Shown here: positions 23,144 to 30,380 of the stretch, piece after piece
Position numbering within the stretch: the first letter of the stretch is position 1
Layout of the letters: every line of letters begins with the position of its first letter
Source: a virus
Length of the DNA: 57,136 bases
Reading direction: 5' to 3' (one strand)
IMG/VR virus record: IMGVR_UViG_3300005965_000101
Span: 1-57,136 of that record
The notes under the pieces: generated by a model
Seen by the model: only the letters and a program-made list of their open reading frames with translations
The model's database searches: none
What the model was told of the DNA's origin: nothing
Made by a program: the position numbers and the translations under genes

Positions 23144-23869
23144 ATGAAAGTAAGAGTATGGTTTTCCTGTGGTGTGGCTTCTTTTGTCGCAGGAATTTAC
23201 GCATTAAAAAAATACAAAAGTGTTGAATTTATCAGGAATCATATTTATGGAGAACATCCTGATAACGGAAGAATTCATAACGAAGCGGAAAAGGTCTATA
23301 AGCAACCGATAAAAATAATTTTATCTCCATATAAAGACCATTTTGAAGTTATCGAAAAAACAAAGTGGATAAAAGGCAAAGGAGCAAGATGCACACAGGA
23401 GCTTAAAATAAGACCCCGCCAAAGACTGGAATATGAAGAACCAGCAGATATTAATATTTTAGGCTTTACCGTTGATGAAACTGTCAGGGCAGAAAGATTT
23501 AAAGAAAGGCTTCCTGATACTCCTGTCGAGTTTCCCTTGATTGAAAAGAATTTAACTAAAGAAAACTGCTTGTGCCAATTTAAAAAATATGGGATAAAGC
23601 AGCCCGCTATGTATGAACTTGGTTATGAAAACAACAACTGCATTGGCTGTATAAAAGGCGGGGCTGGCTACTGGAACAAAATAAAAAAAGACTTTCCCGA
23701 GATATTTGACAGAATGGCGAAACTGGAAAGAGAAATAGGGTTTTCGATATTAAGAAATAATGATGTTGAAAAAGATTATAAACTTTTTCTTGATGAATTA
23801 CCTGAACTTAAAGGGAAGCCACCAAAGCCAATAGTTGCACAGTGCAGTATTTTTTGCGGGCAAATATAG
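23144..23869 (+). CDS. PP-loop ATPase (PAPS-reductase-like)
   Basis: 241 residues. 'VRVWFSCGVASFVAGIYALK' is a PP-loop of the N-type ATP pyrophosphatase fold (SGG-x-S/T variant). 'ILGFTVDETVRAERF' and 'NNCIGCIKGGAGYWNKIKKD' follow; the Cys pair and Gly-rich segment match phage PAPS-reductase-like proteins. Such enzymes activate a substrate by adenylation, often in sulfur or nucleic-acid modification. It follows the split methylase by 3 bases and shares the neighbourhood with a second methyltransferase. True sulfate reduction is unlikely here; modification or anti-defence is inference. Confidence 0.8.
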   Translation: MKVRVWFSCGVASFVAGIYALKKYKSVEFIRNHIYGEHPDNGRIHNEAEKVYKQPIKIILSPYKDHFEVIEKTKWIKGKGARCTQELKIRPRQRLEYEEPADINILGFTVDETVRAERFKERLPDTPVEFPLIEKNLTKENCLCQFKKYGIKQPAMYELGYENNNCIGCIKGGAGYWNKIKKDFPEIFDRMAKLEREIGFSILRNNDVEKDYKLFLDELPELKGKPPKPIVAQCSIFCGQI

Positions 23870-23879
23870 CAGGTGATTT

Positions 23880-24056
23880 ATGAACGACCTCAGGGGTTAT
23901 ATCGAAAGATGGGTGGACGGAGAGATAAAACTTCAGGAAAAAGGATTATTTAAGCCCGACCATCCCATGATAACAAAAGAAAACAGGGACTACTGGATTG
24001 AGTATTATTATCAGCTTAATTTCAAAGAGGATAAAAATGGGAAAGAGGCAAGATAG
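23880..24056 (+). CDS. 58-residue hypothetical protein
   Basis: ATG 23880 with AGGTG upstream, ten bases after the PP-loop gene. It reads 'NDLRGYIERWVDGEIKLQEK', then 'GLFKPDHPMITKENRDYWIE', and is protein-like, with aromatic and charged residues. It overlaps the next gene by 20 bases and carries that gene's GAGG site. No family recognised. Confidence 0.6.
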   Translation: MNDLRGYIERWVDGEIKLQEKGLFKPDHPMITKENRDYWIEYYYQLNFKEDKNGKEAR

Positions 24057-24342
24057 ATGGTTTAAAAAGCAGAGGACGTGGAGTTGTAACAGGTTAATAC
24101 ATTTTATGCGGAGGGCAAAAGAAAGACATAACCTTGACATCTCCGCTTTTGATTACAACGACATGATAGAGCAGGTTAAAAACGGATCTGCAGAGCAAGT
24201 GAATAAGTCCATTTATGGTGTTAGTTGCCAGTGTAAAAAAGTTTATATCGTAACGAGTTTATGTAAAGGCAAAATTTCTTTAAAGACAATGCTGCCAGAA
24301 AATTTTGAAGTTTATAAAGAAAAAGGAGAAGAAAATGAATAG
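24037..24342 (+). CDS. Basic hypothetical protein
   Basis: 101 residues from ATG 24037 (GAGG six bases upstream, better than an in-frame codon further upstream). Very basic at the N-terminus ('MGKRQDRWFKKQRTWSCNRL'), then 'HNLDISAFDYNDMIEQVKNG' and a Cys-containing core 'SCQCKKVYIVTSLCKG'. It has the flavour of small nuclease-inhibitor or RNA-binding proteins, but no family is recognised. Confidence 0.65.
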   Translation: MGKRQDRWFKKQRTWSCNRLIHFMRRAKERHNLDISAFDYNDMIEQVKNGSAEQVNKSIYGVSCQCKKVYIVTSLCKGKISLKTMLPENFEVYKEKGEENE

Positions 24343-24523
24343 TTGCTGCGAAACAGTTTTAAAAGCTCTGAAAGAGCAGAAAAAACAGCTTGAGAATACT
24401 TTAATGGAGTTTGAATTAACCATTGAACAAATTGAAGACGGATATTGTGAAGGTGGCTTCTGTACAGAAAGATTTGTTAGTTTAGCCCAAAAGGTTGCTG
24501 GAGGGGAAAATGCTAAGAATTAA
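24335..24523 (+). CDS. 62-residue coiled-coil protein with cysteines
   Basis: ATG 24335 with AAGGAG six bases upstream. 'NSCCETVLKALKEQKKQLEN' leads a helix, followed by 'GYCEGGFCTERFV'. Two cysteine pairs flank the helix and could bind metal or form a disulfide. Overlaps both neighbours. Function unknown. Confidence 0.6.
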   Translation: MNSCCETVLKALKEQKKQLENTLMEFELTIEQIEDGYCEGGFCTERFVSLAQKVAGGENAKN

Positions 24524-24833
24524 ATTTCAAAAAGATTATTTTAAGTTGCATAGACAAAAAACAGCAGAGTTACTTACTGTCAGAGAAATCAAAATAGACA
24601 AAAATACCCCACAGGAATTTATGGATTATGACACCGTTATGTGGGATGGAACATGCTATGACCTAAAGCCCGGTGTTTATCTGCAATTAATTTTCCTGGG
24701 AGATAAGCGAATCCCTTTTTGCACAGTAAGACCAAAGTTTGGGAAATTCGGAAACAAGGAAGAGTATTACAAAAACCAAATAGGAAAAATCTTTGAAATA
24801 GAAATAGAGGAAATTGGCAATGGAGCTAAATAA
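24510..24833 (+). CDS. Hypothetical beta-barrel-like protein (ASCH/PUA-like?)
   Basis: 107 residues from ATG 24510 (GGAGG five bases upstream). 'KTAELLTVREIKIDKNTPQE', 'YDLKPGVYLQLIFLGDKRIP' and 'YYKNQIGKIFEIEIEEI' give a run of strands like a small barrel of the PUA/ASCH type. I cannot confirm the family. It overlaps the start of the methyltransferase by 14 bases, and its end carries that gene's GAGG site, so the two are coupled. Confidence 0.6.
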   Translation: MLRIKFQKDYFKLHRQKTAELLTVREIKIDKNTPQEFMDYDTVMWDGTCYDLKPGVYLQLIFLGDKRIPFCTVRPKFGKFGNKEEYYKNQIGKIFEIEIEEIGNGAK

Positions 24834-25752
24834 GATACACCATGGAGACTGCTTGGAAGTTCTTAAATCTTTCCCTGATGAAAGTGTGGATTTATGCGTT
24901 ACATCTCCCCCGTACTGGGGAGGGCTAAGGGATTATGAAGTTGAGGGACAGCTTGGTTTAGAAAAAGATTTCCTGGAGTATATAGAAAAACTTTGTAATA
25001 TCTTTGATGAAGTTTACAGGGTTTTACGTCAGGCCGGAACTTGTTGGGTAAACTTAGGAGATACTTATTCTGGGAGTAACCACGGATATGGCGATAAAAC
25101 TCCTGATCCTATTCTTAAGGAAAACTCTCGTCCGAGGAATATAAAGCCAATAAAAACTCCCTTGCCAAAGAAATGTTTATGTAAAATTCCTGACAGGTTC
25201 GCTATAAAAATGTGTGATAGCCATAAATGGATTTTACGAAATGACATTATATGGCACAAGCCTAACCAAACTCCGAGTAGCGTAAAAGATAGGTTCACCG
25301 TTGATTTTGAGTATTTATTTTTCTTTGTGAAAAATCAAAAATATTATTTCAAACAACAGTTAGAACCTCATATATCAAAAACGCGCAAAGATCATATGGT
25401 AGGACATCGAGCGTGGAACAATGATTCAATGATGCAAAGAGGAAAAGATGCAGTCATGAAGTATAATCCTTTGGGAAGGAATAAGCGTACTGTATGGAGT
25501 ATTAACACAAAACCCTGTCCTGAATCTCATTACGCTGCTTTTCCGGATGATTTGATTAATCCCATTATTGATTCAAGTTGTCCGCCTGAAGGACTTGTCC
25601 TTGACCCTTTTATGGGATCAGGAACCACAGCAGAAGCCGCCCTAAAAAACGGGCGGTTTTTTATTGGCGTTGAGTTAAACGAAAACTACGTGAAAATGGC
25701 ACAAAAAAGAGTGCAGGGAATTGGAAGGCAGTTAAGACTTGGAGGCGCTTAA
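24820..25752 (+). CDS. Beta-class DNA methyltransferase (N4-C or N6-A)
   Basis: 310 residues from ATG 24820. The catalytic motif 'VTSPPYWGGLRDY' (about 27-39) comes first and the SAM-binding 'DPFMGSGTTAEAAL' near residue 260 second, the beta-class order. Ser-Pro-Pro-Tyr is most common in N4-cytosine enzymes, though N6-adenine enzymes share it. A central ~110-residue target-recognition region lies between. No partner endonuclease is present, so it is an orphan methylase, probably protecting phage DNA. The stop overlaps the next micro-gene (TAATG). Confidence 0.9.
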   Translation: MELNKIHHGDCLEVLKSFPDESVDLCVTSPPYWGGLRDYEVEGQLGLEKDFLEYIEKLCNIFDEVYRVLRQAGTCWVNLGDTYSGSNHGYGDKTPDPILKENSRPRNIKPIKTPLPKKCLCKIPDRFAIKMCDSHKWILRNDIIWHKPNQTPSSVKDRFTVDFEYLFFFVKNQKYYFKQQLEPHISKTRKDHMVGHRAWNNDSMMQRGKDAVMKYNPLGRNKRTVWSINTKPCPESHYAAFPDDLINPIIDSSCPPEGLVLDPFMGSGTTAEAALKNGRFFIGVELNENYVKMAQKRVQGIGRQLRLGGA

Positions 25753-25826
25753 TGTATGAAGCTATATTTTTAATTTTCATATTTCTGGCAATAGGTTACA
25801 TACAGCACCGTAAAGGCTTGCACTAA
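25752..25826 (+). CDS. 24-residue membrane micropeptide
   Basis: ATG overlaps the methyltransferase stop; GGAGG lies six bases upstream. 'MYEAIFLIFIFLAIGYIQHR' is one membrane span with a short basic tail. Its clear ribosome-binding site supports translation. Function unknown. Confidence 0.55.
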   Translation: MYEAIFLIFIFLAIGYIQHRKGLH

Positions 25827-25836
25827 GGAGGATAGT

Positions 25837-25986
25837 ATGAAGTTTCCGTTTGGAAAATACAAGAGCGAGGATATAAAGGAAGTTTCACAGACTGAAGACG
25901 GGGAGCAATATTGCCGCTGGCTTGTAGGGCAAAGTTTTTGTCCTCAAGAAATCTATGACTATATAGTTTACGAATTAGAAATTTAA
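25837..25986 (+). CDS. 49-residue DUF3820-like protein
   Basis: ATG preceded by AAGGAGGATAGT. The start 'MKFPFGKYKSEDIKEV' and the following 'YCRWLVGQSFCPQEIYDYI' follow the pattern of DUF3820-type proteins (FGKYKG...YLRWL). Members are small and occur in phages and beside exonuclease domains; function unknown. Confidence 0.65.
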   Translation: MKFPFGKYKSEDIKEVSQTEDGEQYCRWLVGQSFCPQEIYDYIVYELEI

Positions 25987-26002
25987 GGAAAGGATATATA
26001 AA

Positions 26003-26308
26003 ATGCCAAGGTCGGAATGCAATATACCCTGTAATGGGTTCAAACAGCTTGAAGGTAAACTTAAAAACCAAAAAACTCTTACCGCAAAATTTGCGGCAGA
26101 TGCCGACAGGCTTGAAAGAGAAAATAAAAAACTAAAAGAAGAAAACGATTTTTATAAAGACTTTGAAAATTTCAGAATAAGCAAGGAAACAGATGTTGTT
26201 TGCTGCGAAAAAGCCGAACAGGGCAAATGCTATCCGTTAAGAAAGGCTATTGAAAAATCTAATGAAATTCAGGAGGGATGGCATGCAGTCCGAAGAAACC
26301 AGAAATAA
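26003..26308 (+). CDS. Coiled-coil protein with four cysteines
   Basis: 101 residues; AAAGGA run before ATG. 'ECNIPCNGF' at the start, then a coiled coil ('DADRLERENKKLKEENDFYK'), then 'CCEKAEQGKC'. The paired cysteines at both ends may bind metal. No family recognised. It overlaps the next gene, whose GGAGG site lies in its end. Confidence 0.65.
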   Translation: MPRSECNIPCNGFKQLEGKLKNQKTLTAKFAADADRLERENKKLKEENDFYKDFENFRISKETDVVCCEKAEQGKCYPLRKAIEKSNEIQEGWHAVRRNQK

Positions 26309-26486
26309 AGCAATGAATGAAGGGTGGCTTGCTGATTATTACCAGCAGGTCATGGAATATGACAGGAAAGCAAAAAAACTGCCGGAATTAAAAAGAAAAA
26401 AAGCGCAATTATTTACATTAAAGCGTGAAATTGAAAAGAAGATTTATGAATTAACATTACAGATACAAGAAATGGAGAATAAGTAA
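26283..26486 (+). CDS. 67-residue coiled-coil protein
   Basis: ATG 26283 with GGAGG six bases upstream; in-frame codons further up lack a site. Almost wholly helix with heptads ('LKRKKAQLFTLKREIEKKIY'). Its stop overlaps the excisionase start (TAATG), so it is coupled to it. Function unknown. Confidence 0.62.
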   Translation: MQSEETRNKAMNEGWLADYYQQVMEYDRKAKKLPELKRKKAQLFTLKREIEKKIYELTLQIQEMENK

Positions 26487-26656
26487 TGGAAAGAGAATTG
26501 CTCACGCCTGAAGAAGCTGCAGAATATTTTACAGTAAAACCATCCACATTCAGAAGTTGGATAAATAGAGGTGATATTCCGCCAGATATCATAAAAAAAA
26601 TAGGCGGCACAGTGCGAATAAAAAAAAGCAAACTTAAAGAATTTATACAAAAATAA
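26486..26656 (+). CDS. xis: Excisionase-like MerR/HTH_17 protein
   Basis: 56 residues. 'LLTPEEAAEYFTVKPSTFRS' then 'WINRGDIPPDIIKKIGGTVR' is the winged helix-turn-helix of excisionases and DNA-binding domains of the HTH_17 type. It is the last gene before a strong terminator and lies 70 bases upstream of the integrase. Small size, fold and position all fit a recombination directionality factor that binds attP or attR. Excision function is inferred. Confidence 0.8.
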   Translation: MERELLTPEEAAEYFTVKPSTFRSWINRGDIPPDIIKKIGGTVRIKKSKLKEFIQK

Positions 26657-26661
26657 AAATG

Positions 26662-26687
26662 CCTCCCTACGGGGAGGTCTTTTTTTG
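26662..26687 (+). terminator. Strong terminator between xis and int
   Basis: CCTCCC (26662-26667), loop TACG, GGGAGG (26672-26677), then TC and seven T. The C(TACG)G closing is a stable UNCG-type tetraloop. It separates the early operon from integrase, which then needs its own promoter. Confidence 0.88.
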
Positions 26688-26725
26688 TGTTAAATTTTTT
26701 ATAAGTAAAAAATATTTTGTATTTT

Positions 26726-27745
26726 ATGAGTGTATCACAAAAAGGTAAAAATGGCAGGTGGTACTGCGAATTTATGATTGCCGGAGAACGGTATTATTTT
26801 ACCTGCGAAGGAGCAAAAGACAAGAACGAAGCAAAAAAATTTGAAACTAAAATAAAGGCAAAAATTCTTGAAGGGGAAGAAAAGAAAAAAAATAATAAAA
26901 ACAAAATCCTCCTCTCTGAAATGACAGAAAAATATTTAAATTATTCAAGAGTAAATAAGCCAGCAAGCTACAGTCATGATAAATATTATAAAAATTACTG
27001 GTTATCTTTTTTTGGTGATAAACCTTTAAATGAAATAAAACCAATTGATATAGAGTGCTATAAAACTCATAGACTGGAAGAAGATGGCAAAAGCCCTGCA
27101 ACAGTAAATAGAGAAAAAAACTCTTTAAGCAAAATGTTTTCTTTAGCAGTTCAAAATGGATATATCAAAGAAAACCCATGTTCAGGGGTTAAAAATCTTA
27201 GGGTTCAAAATCATAAAATTAGATTCCTTACAAAAGAAGAAGAAAAAAGGTTTTTGAAAAGAACAGAAGGGCATTGGATTAAACCCTTATTAATTACTGC
27301 CTTACACACAGGAATGAGGCAAGGAGAAATTTTAAGTCTAACCTGGGATTGTGTTAATTTTGAACAGAATTATATTGATGTTTTAAGGACCAAAAATGGG
27401 GTGCCTCGACAAATCCCCATGTCAGCAAAATTGCGAACCACATTGCAGGAGCTTTTTGAGATAACAGAAAGTGATTATGTTTTCGTAAATCCCATAAGCA
27501 AAAATAGGCACTGTGCAAGGAATATACAGGAAGTATTTAATTTTTTTACGGAAAAAGCAGAAATTAAAAAACTTACTTTTCACGATTTAAGGCATACAGC
27601 TGCAACCAGGATGGTAGAAAAAGGAACTGATCTGGTTGTAGTTAAAGAAATTTTAGGGCATAAGAATATTACAACAACAATGAGATATGCCCACCCTGTA
27701 CCTGAAATCAAAGCAAAAGCTATACAATTTTTAAATGATTACTAG
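26726..27745 (+). CDS. int: Tyrosine integrase
   Basis: 339 residues from ATG 26726 (a TTG three codons upstream is possible; neither has a good ribosome-binding site). The N-terminal arm-binding domain starts 'VSQKGKNGRWYCEFMIAGER'. A SAM-like core-binding domain follows (about 65-150), and the catalytic domain has 'HTGMRQGEILSL' (Arg about 197), 'FHDLRHTAATRM' (His-x-x-Arg about 285-288) and 'LGHKNITTTMRYAH' (nucleophile Tyr about 320). All catalytic residues are present. It directly adjoins an attP core made of a tRNA 3' end and TACGGAA arm-type repeats, and integrates the phage at a tRNA-Ala gene. Confidence 0.94.
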   Translation: MSVSQKGKNGRWYCEFMIAGERYYFTCEGAKDKNEAKKFETKIKAKILEGEEKKKNNKNKILLSEMTEKYLNYSRVNKPASYSHDKYYKNYWLSFFGDKPLNEIKPIDIECYKTHRLEEDGKSPATVNREKNSLSKMFSLAVQNGYIKENPCSGVKNLRVQNHKIRFLTKEEEKRFLKRTEGHWIKPLLITALHTGMRQGEILSLTWDCVNFEQNYIDVLRTKNGVPRQIPMSAKLRTTLQELFEITESDYVFVNPISKNRHCARNIQEVFNFFTEKAEIKKLTFHDLRHTAATRMVEKGTDLVVVKEILGHKNITTTMRYAHPVPEIKAKAIQFLNDY

Positions 27746-27775
27746 TATTTTATGAATGCGGACATAATTTAAAAC

Positions 27776-27968
27776 TACGGAAAATTTTACGGAAAAAACT
27801 AAAAAATGGAGCGTACGAGATTCGAACTCGTGGCCTCCTGAATGCCAATTTTTGCATTTTTTACACAACCCTCTTTTTAAAAAATCCAACATTTTCAATA
27901 TTTTTGGGGTTATGCAAAAAATTATACGTCATATAAAAAACATATTAATTACGGAAGAAATTACGGAA
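27776..27968. repeat. Paired TACGGAA repeats flanking the attP core (arm-type sites)
   Basis: TACGGAA occurs at 27776 and 27789 on the integrase side and at 27950 and 27962 on the far side, two on each side, 13 and 12 bp apart and all in the same orientation. This is the classic layout of integrase N-domain arm sites (P and P'). A further copy at about 27548 lies inside int. The interior contains A/T runs suited to a bending protein. Confidence 0.7.
27808..27848 (-). other. attP: attP core: 3' part of a tRNA-Ala(GGC) gene
   Basis: On the minus strand the 41 bases run from the anticodon loop (TTGGCAT, anticodon GGC) through the 3' anticodon stem, variable loop, T arm (ACGAG TTCGAAT CTCGT) and acceptor 3' strand ending CGCTCCA. 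The 5' half of the tRNA is absent, so this is not a functional tRNA. Phages using tRNA genes carry such 3' ends so that integration restores the host tRNA. It predicts the host attB: a tRNA-Ala(GGC) gene with this 3' end. Confidence 0.85.
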
Positions 27969-27971
27969 TTT

Positions 27972-28145
27972 TTATCTTTTATTTAAATTATTAGCGAGTC
28001 CTTCACCTACGCCCTGTCCAAAGCCTTTTGCGGCTGAGGTGATTGCGTTAAGAGCGAATTGCTGAAATTCTTCATTAGTAACAACTTCTCTGACCACGCT
28101 GTCTTTAAGTAACTCTTTTACGTCTTCCGCTTTTATAAAAATCAT
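27972..28145 (-). CDS. 57-residue last gene of the late operon
   Basis: ATG 28145 overlaps the stop of the upstream gene by one base. 'KAEDVKELLKDSVVREVVTN' is helical; 'AAKGFGQGVGEGLANNLNKR' is Gly/Ala-rich and could insert in or associate with membrane. Being last in the lysis cluster it could be a lysis accessory, but no family is recognised. Confidence 0.6.
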   Translation of the reverse strand: MIFIKAEDVKELLKDSVVREVVTNEEFQQFALNAITSAAKGFGQGVGEGLANNLNKR

Positions 28146-28639
28146 TATTTTAGATTCCTCCTGCGCTTATAGTCCAGATTAAATATATCTTTAGGGGTAT
28201 ATAGTGAAGTATTTACATCTTTCAGTATGCCAACCTTTTCAAACAAGTAGGCCACCAGCTCCGAGCATACGTTTAGTTTGTTATCTTCCGCAGGTTTATA
28301 CGCACCGAAGGAAAAAATGTTCAATACAAACTGTCCTATCTGCCGGAAATCATAAGGTTTATGCAACTCCTCTTCCACGCAGTCGTCAAACAGTTTCTGA
28401 TTATGGACTATTTTATTATAATCCTCGTTTTTCAACTGACAATGGATGATTTTTTGTTTACGCTTCAGGGCTTTTGATATTAAGGAAATCCTGACACCCC
28501 GGACGCTGGACTCTAAAAAATATCTCGGACCAAGACAAATTCCCACGTGGACCACATCGCTACCTGTAAATACGGATATAGCCTGGCCAAAAATATGCCT
28601 CGTTTTTAAAAAGCATAAAACATCGCCCTTACGAAACAT
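28145..28639 (-). CDS. Permuted papain-like (YiiX/NlpC-P60-type) peptidase
   Basis: 164 residues. 'GDVLCFLKTRHIFGQAISVF' and 'SDVVHVGICLGP' place the His (about 31) before the Cys in 'VCSELVAYLFEKVGIL' (Cys about 125). This order, His first and Cys later, is that of circularly permuted papain-like enzymes such as YiiX. It overlaps the M15 peptidase start by 11 bases. In the lysis cluster it may cut peptidoglycan cross-links or lipoprotein bonds; substrate not shown. No signal peptide is visible. Confidence 0.78.
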   Translation of the reverse strand: MFRKGDVLCFLKTRHIFGQAISVFTGSDVVHVGICLGPRYFLESSVRGVRISLISKALKRKQKIIHCQLKNEDYNKIVHNQKLFDDCVEEELHKPYDFRQIGQFVLNIFSFGAYKPAEDNKLNVCSELVAYLFEKVGILKDVNTSLYTPKDIFNLDYKRRRNLK

Positions 28640-29087
28640 TTTCCACCTCCTGTTTAATTATCTGAACTCCTTTGTTAATTCCCACATATCTGCCAACCAC
28701 GTGCGACCAGCGAGCTTTCCATCCTCTTACGTCAAGATGGAATCCCGGTTTTTTCCAGTCAGGATACACGCCAAACCCGACGTGGTTCTCAACCTGGTTA
28801 TCCTCCAACACTTTTTGAATTACCGTATAGACTTCATACGCCGATATGTTTTCAAAGTGAAAATCTGCGGCGCTTCCTTTATAGTGCTGAGAGCCGTCGG
28901 AATGCCCATCCGTAGCATACGCACAGTGGATAATGCACGGGGTAATTGTTTTATATTTTCGCCACGCATAGTTTTTAACCTCCTCAGTGATTTTGTCCAG
29001 GAGAAGCAAAAGAAGCCCGTTAACCCTGTCCGGTTCTCCCCAGTTTTCCCACCTTTCAAAATGCTTCAGTTTATTCCAAATAGCCAA
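28629..29087 (-). CDS. M15-type peptidase endolysin
   Basis: 152 residues. 'GSQHYKGSAADFHF' gives zinc ligands His68 and Asp75, and 'KPGFHLDVRGWKARW' gives His117 with Asp119, the Peptidase_M15_3 pattern. It should cleave D-Ala-containing peptide bonds of peptidoglycan and release virions. No signal peptide, so it needs a holin or other export route. It follows a small membrane protein by 4 bases and overlaps a second peptidase. Confidence 0.87.
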   Translation of the reverse strand: MAIWNKLKHFERWENWGEPDRVNGLLLLLLDKITEEVKNYAWRKYKTITPCIIHCAYATDGHSDGSQHYKGSAADFHFENISAYEVYTVIQKVLEDNQVENHVGFGVYPDWKKPGFHLDVRGWKARWSHVVGRYVGINKGVQIIKQEVENVS

Positions 29088-29091
29088 AGAA

Positions 29092-29361
29092 CTACTCCTT
29101 TATATCCTTTTTAGATTCAACTTTTATGTTTAGCCCCATTAAAAGCAGGTCCATTTTTGCGTTCATCTGAACAATCATTTCATTGTAAATGGATTGGTTT
29201 TCATGGGCTTTTGAGATTTTGTCGAATACTTCTGTCCTGCACTTACTCTGACACTGCCCGCAGTCGTTTTTTGTGCGAAAAACAAAAGCCATTAGGCTGC
29301 CAAAGACAACGAGTATGCCGACTATTGTGCCTATATCTCCCCACGTCAAAGTTAAAGACAT
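29092..29361 (-). CDS. Small membrane protein, holin or spanin-like
   Basis: 89 residues. One membrane span at about 7-28 ('WGDIGTIVGILVVFGSLMAF'), then 'CGQCQSKC' and a polar helical tail with a coiled-coil look. One span with a long soluble tail resembles i-spanins or class III holins, and the four-base gap to the endolysin supports a lysis role. It could also anchor the endolysin. Topology and function are inferred. Confidence 0.68.
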   Translation of the reverse strand: MSLTLTWGDIGTIVGILVVFGSLMAFVFRTKNDCGQCQSKCRTEVFDKISKAHENQSIYNEMIVQMNAKMDLLLMGLNIKVESKKDIKE

Positions 29362-29362
29362 C

Positions 29363-29791
29363 TTATCCCCCTTGTTTTAGTTTCATATACTTGTTATAAA
29401 TTGCCTCAGCAATTGGCTGTACGTCAGGCTCAAGATTGTCCTTAGCTTCCAATAATAGAGCTTCTATTTTATCAAACTCTCCTGATTCAAGATATTCCTG
29501 AACAGCATCTCTTACAGGTTTGTATTTTGCTTGCTGGAGTAAGGTAGCATCTTCATAAATTTCGGAAAGTTCTTTATGGATATCTTTTTGTTTTTGCTTT
29601 GCCAAATACTCGGGGCTGTCCCCAATAACAAACTCGCCATTGGAATAAAACCACGCCTGTTCTACTGGCAAGTCATGCAGTGCATTAGCTTCTCCCTCTG
29701 TAATTTCCACAAAAGGCTGAGGTACATCAATGCTTGCAGGGTATCTTTTCAAAACCTGCCCTGTATTTGCGTTATATCTAACCTTAATCAT
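29363..29791 (-). CDS. Hypothetical protein, tail-fibre-assembly-like
   Basis: 142 residues. 'VRYNANTGQVLKRYPASIDV' opens a short strand-rich part, then 'ITEGEANALHDLPVEQAWFY', followed by two acidic helices. The layout resembles small tail-fibre assembly chaperones encoded just after fibre genes, but the match is loose. It overlaps the preceding gene's end by 8 bases. Located between the DGR cassette and the lysis genes. Confidence 0.6.
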   Translation of the reverse strand: MIKVRYNANTGQVLKRYPASIDVPQPFVEITEGEANALHDLPVEQAWFYSNGEFVIGDSPEYLAKQKQKDIHKELSEIYEDATLLQQAKYKPVRDAVQEYLESGEFDKIEALLLEAKDNLEPDVQPIAEAIYNKYMKLKQGG

Positions 29792-30071
29792 TTATTACTC
29801 CCCCCACTTCTGTAACTGTGAAACCCAGTCTAAAAATCCTTGCGTTAGAGTCTTCTGTATATTCCTGTTGGATACGCTCCCCGTCTTGCTCAACTATTCT
29901 ATGTATGCTGTCCTCAATTCCTGTTTCATCTTCAGCAAGTACTTTTGTGTCTTGCCAGATGTAACGGGTATCTAATAACTTTTGCAACTCCTGCTTTGTT
30001 TTGGCAGGGTAATCAATTAACAGGTTGTAATAATCCTGTTTTGTATTTAATTTCTTCGGAAATCCTCGCAT
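29784..30071 (-). CDS. Small conserved-looking phage protein near the DGR
   Basis: 95 residues starting 'MRGFPKKLNTKQDYYNLLID', with 'TRYIWQDTKVLAEDETGIED' and 'ARIFRLGFTVTEV'. I recall this layout from small hypothetical proteins downstream of phage fibre genes, function unknown. AGGAGG lies upstream. It follows the 99-residue DGR-adjacent gene and could belong with either the DGR or the fibre-assembly genes. Confidence 0.65.
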   Translation of the reverse strand: MRGFPKKLNTKQDYYNLLIDYPAKTKQELQKLLDTRYIWQDTKVLAEDETGIEDSIHRIVEQDGERIQQEYTEDSNARIFRLGFTVTEVGGVIND

Positions 30072-30080
30072 ATAGCCTCC

Positions 30081-30380
30081 TTATGTTAATGTGTAATATT
30101 TACCGATTTTTTGTATTGTTGCTAAAAATGGAATTTTATCACCGTATTTTTCAAGCTGTTCTATAAGGACTTTTGAGCCTAAGAAAAATACTCTTTTTTC
30201 GTTGTAATCGTCTTCAAATTGTACTGTCAGGCACTTGGGGTTTTTGTCCTTGTACTTTGAATTTTGAACTTTGTAGCCTGTAATTTTTATTTCTTTGTTT
30301 AGTATTTTTTCTATGCTGATTTTATCCCCGGTTAAGGGAAAACAATTTTCTGCAAATTCTGAAAACTTAGGCACTGACAA
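30081..30380 (-). CDS. DGR-associated small protein
   Basis: 99 residues from TTG 30380, which lies 10 bases after GGAGGAG; a GTG at 30374 would give 'MPKFSEFAENCF'. Segments 'SIEKILNKEIKITGYKVQNS', 'CLTVQFEDDYNEKRVFFLGS' and 'YGDKIPFLATIQKIGKYYTL' suggest a compact beta barrel, OB-like. It overlaps the end of the reverse-transcriptase remnant, and its ribosome-binding site is inside it. No Avd-like four-helix gene is present, so this may be the DGR accessory factor, perhaps binding single-stranded nucleic acid. That role is inference from position. Confidence 0.65.
   Translation of the reverse strand: MSVPKFSEFAENCFPLTGDKISIEKILNKEIKITGYKVQNSKYKDKNPKCLTVQFEDDYNEKRVFFLGSKVLIEQLEKYGDKIPFLATIQKIGKYYTLT

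Noticed and set aside
27808-27848. A functional tRNA gene
   Set aside because: Only the 3' part from the anticodon loop onward is present; D arm and 5' acceptor strand are missing. It is an attachment-site copy.
29363-29791. Avd-type DGR accessory protein
   Set aside because: The C-terminal helices do not show the basic four-helix pattern of Avd, the N-terminus is strand-like, and the gene lies beyond two other genes from TR.
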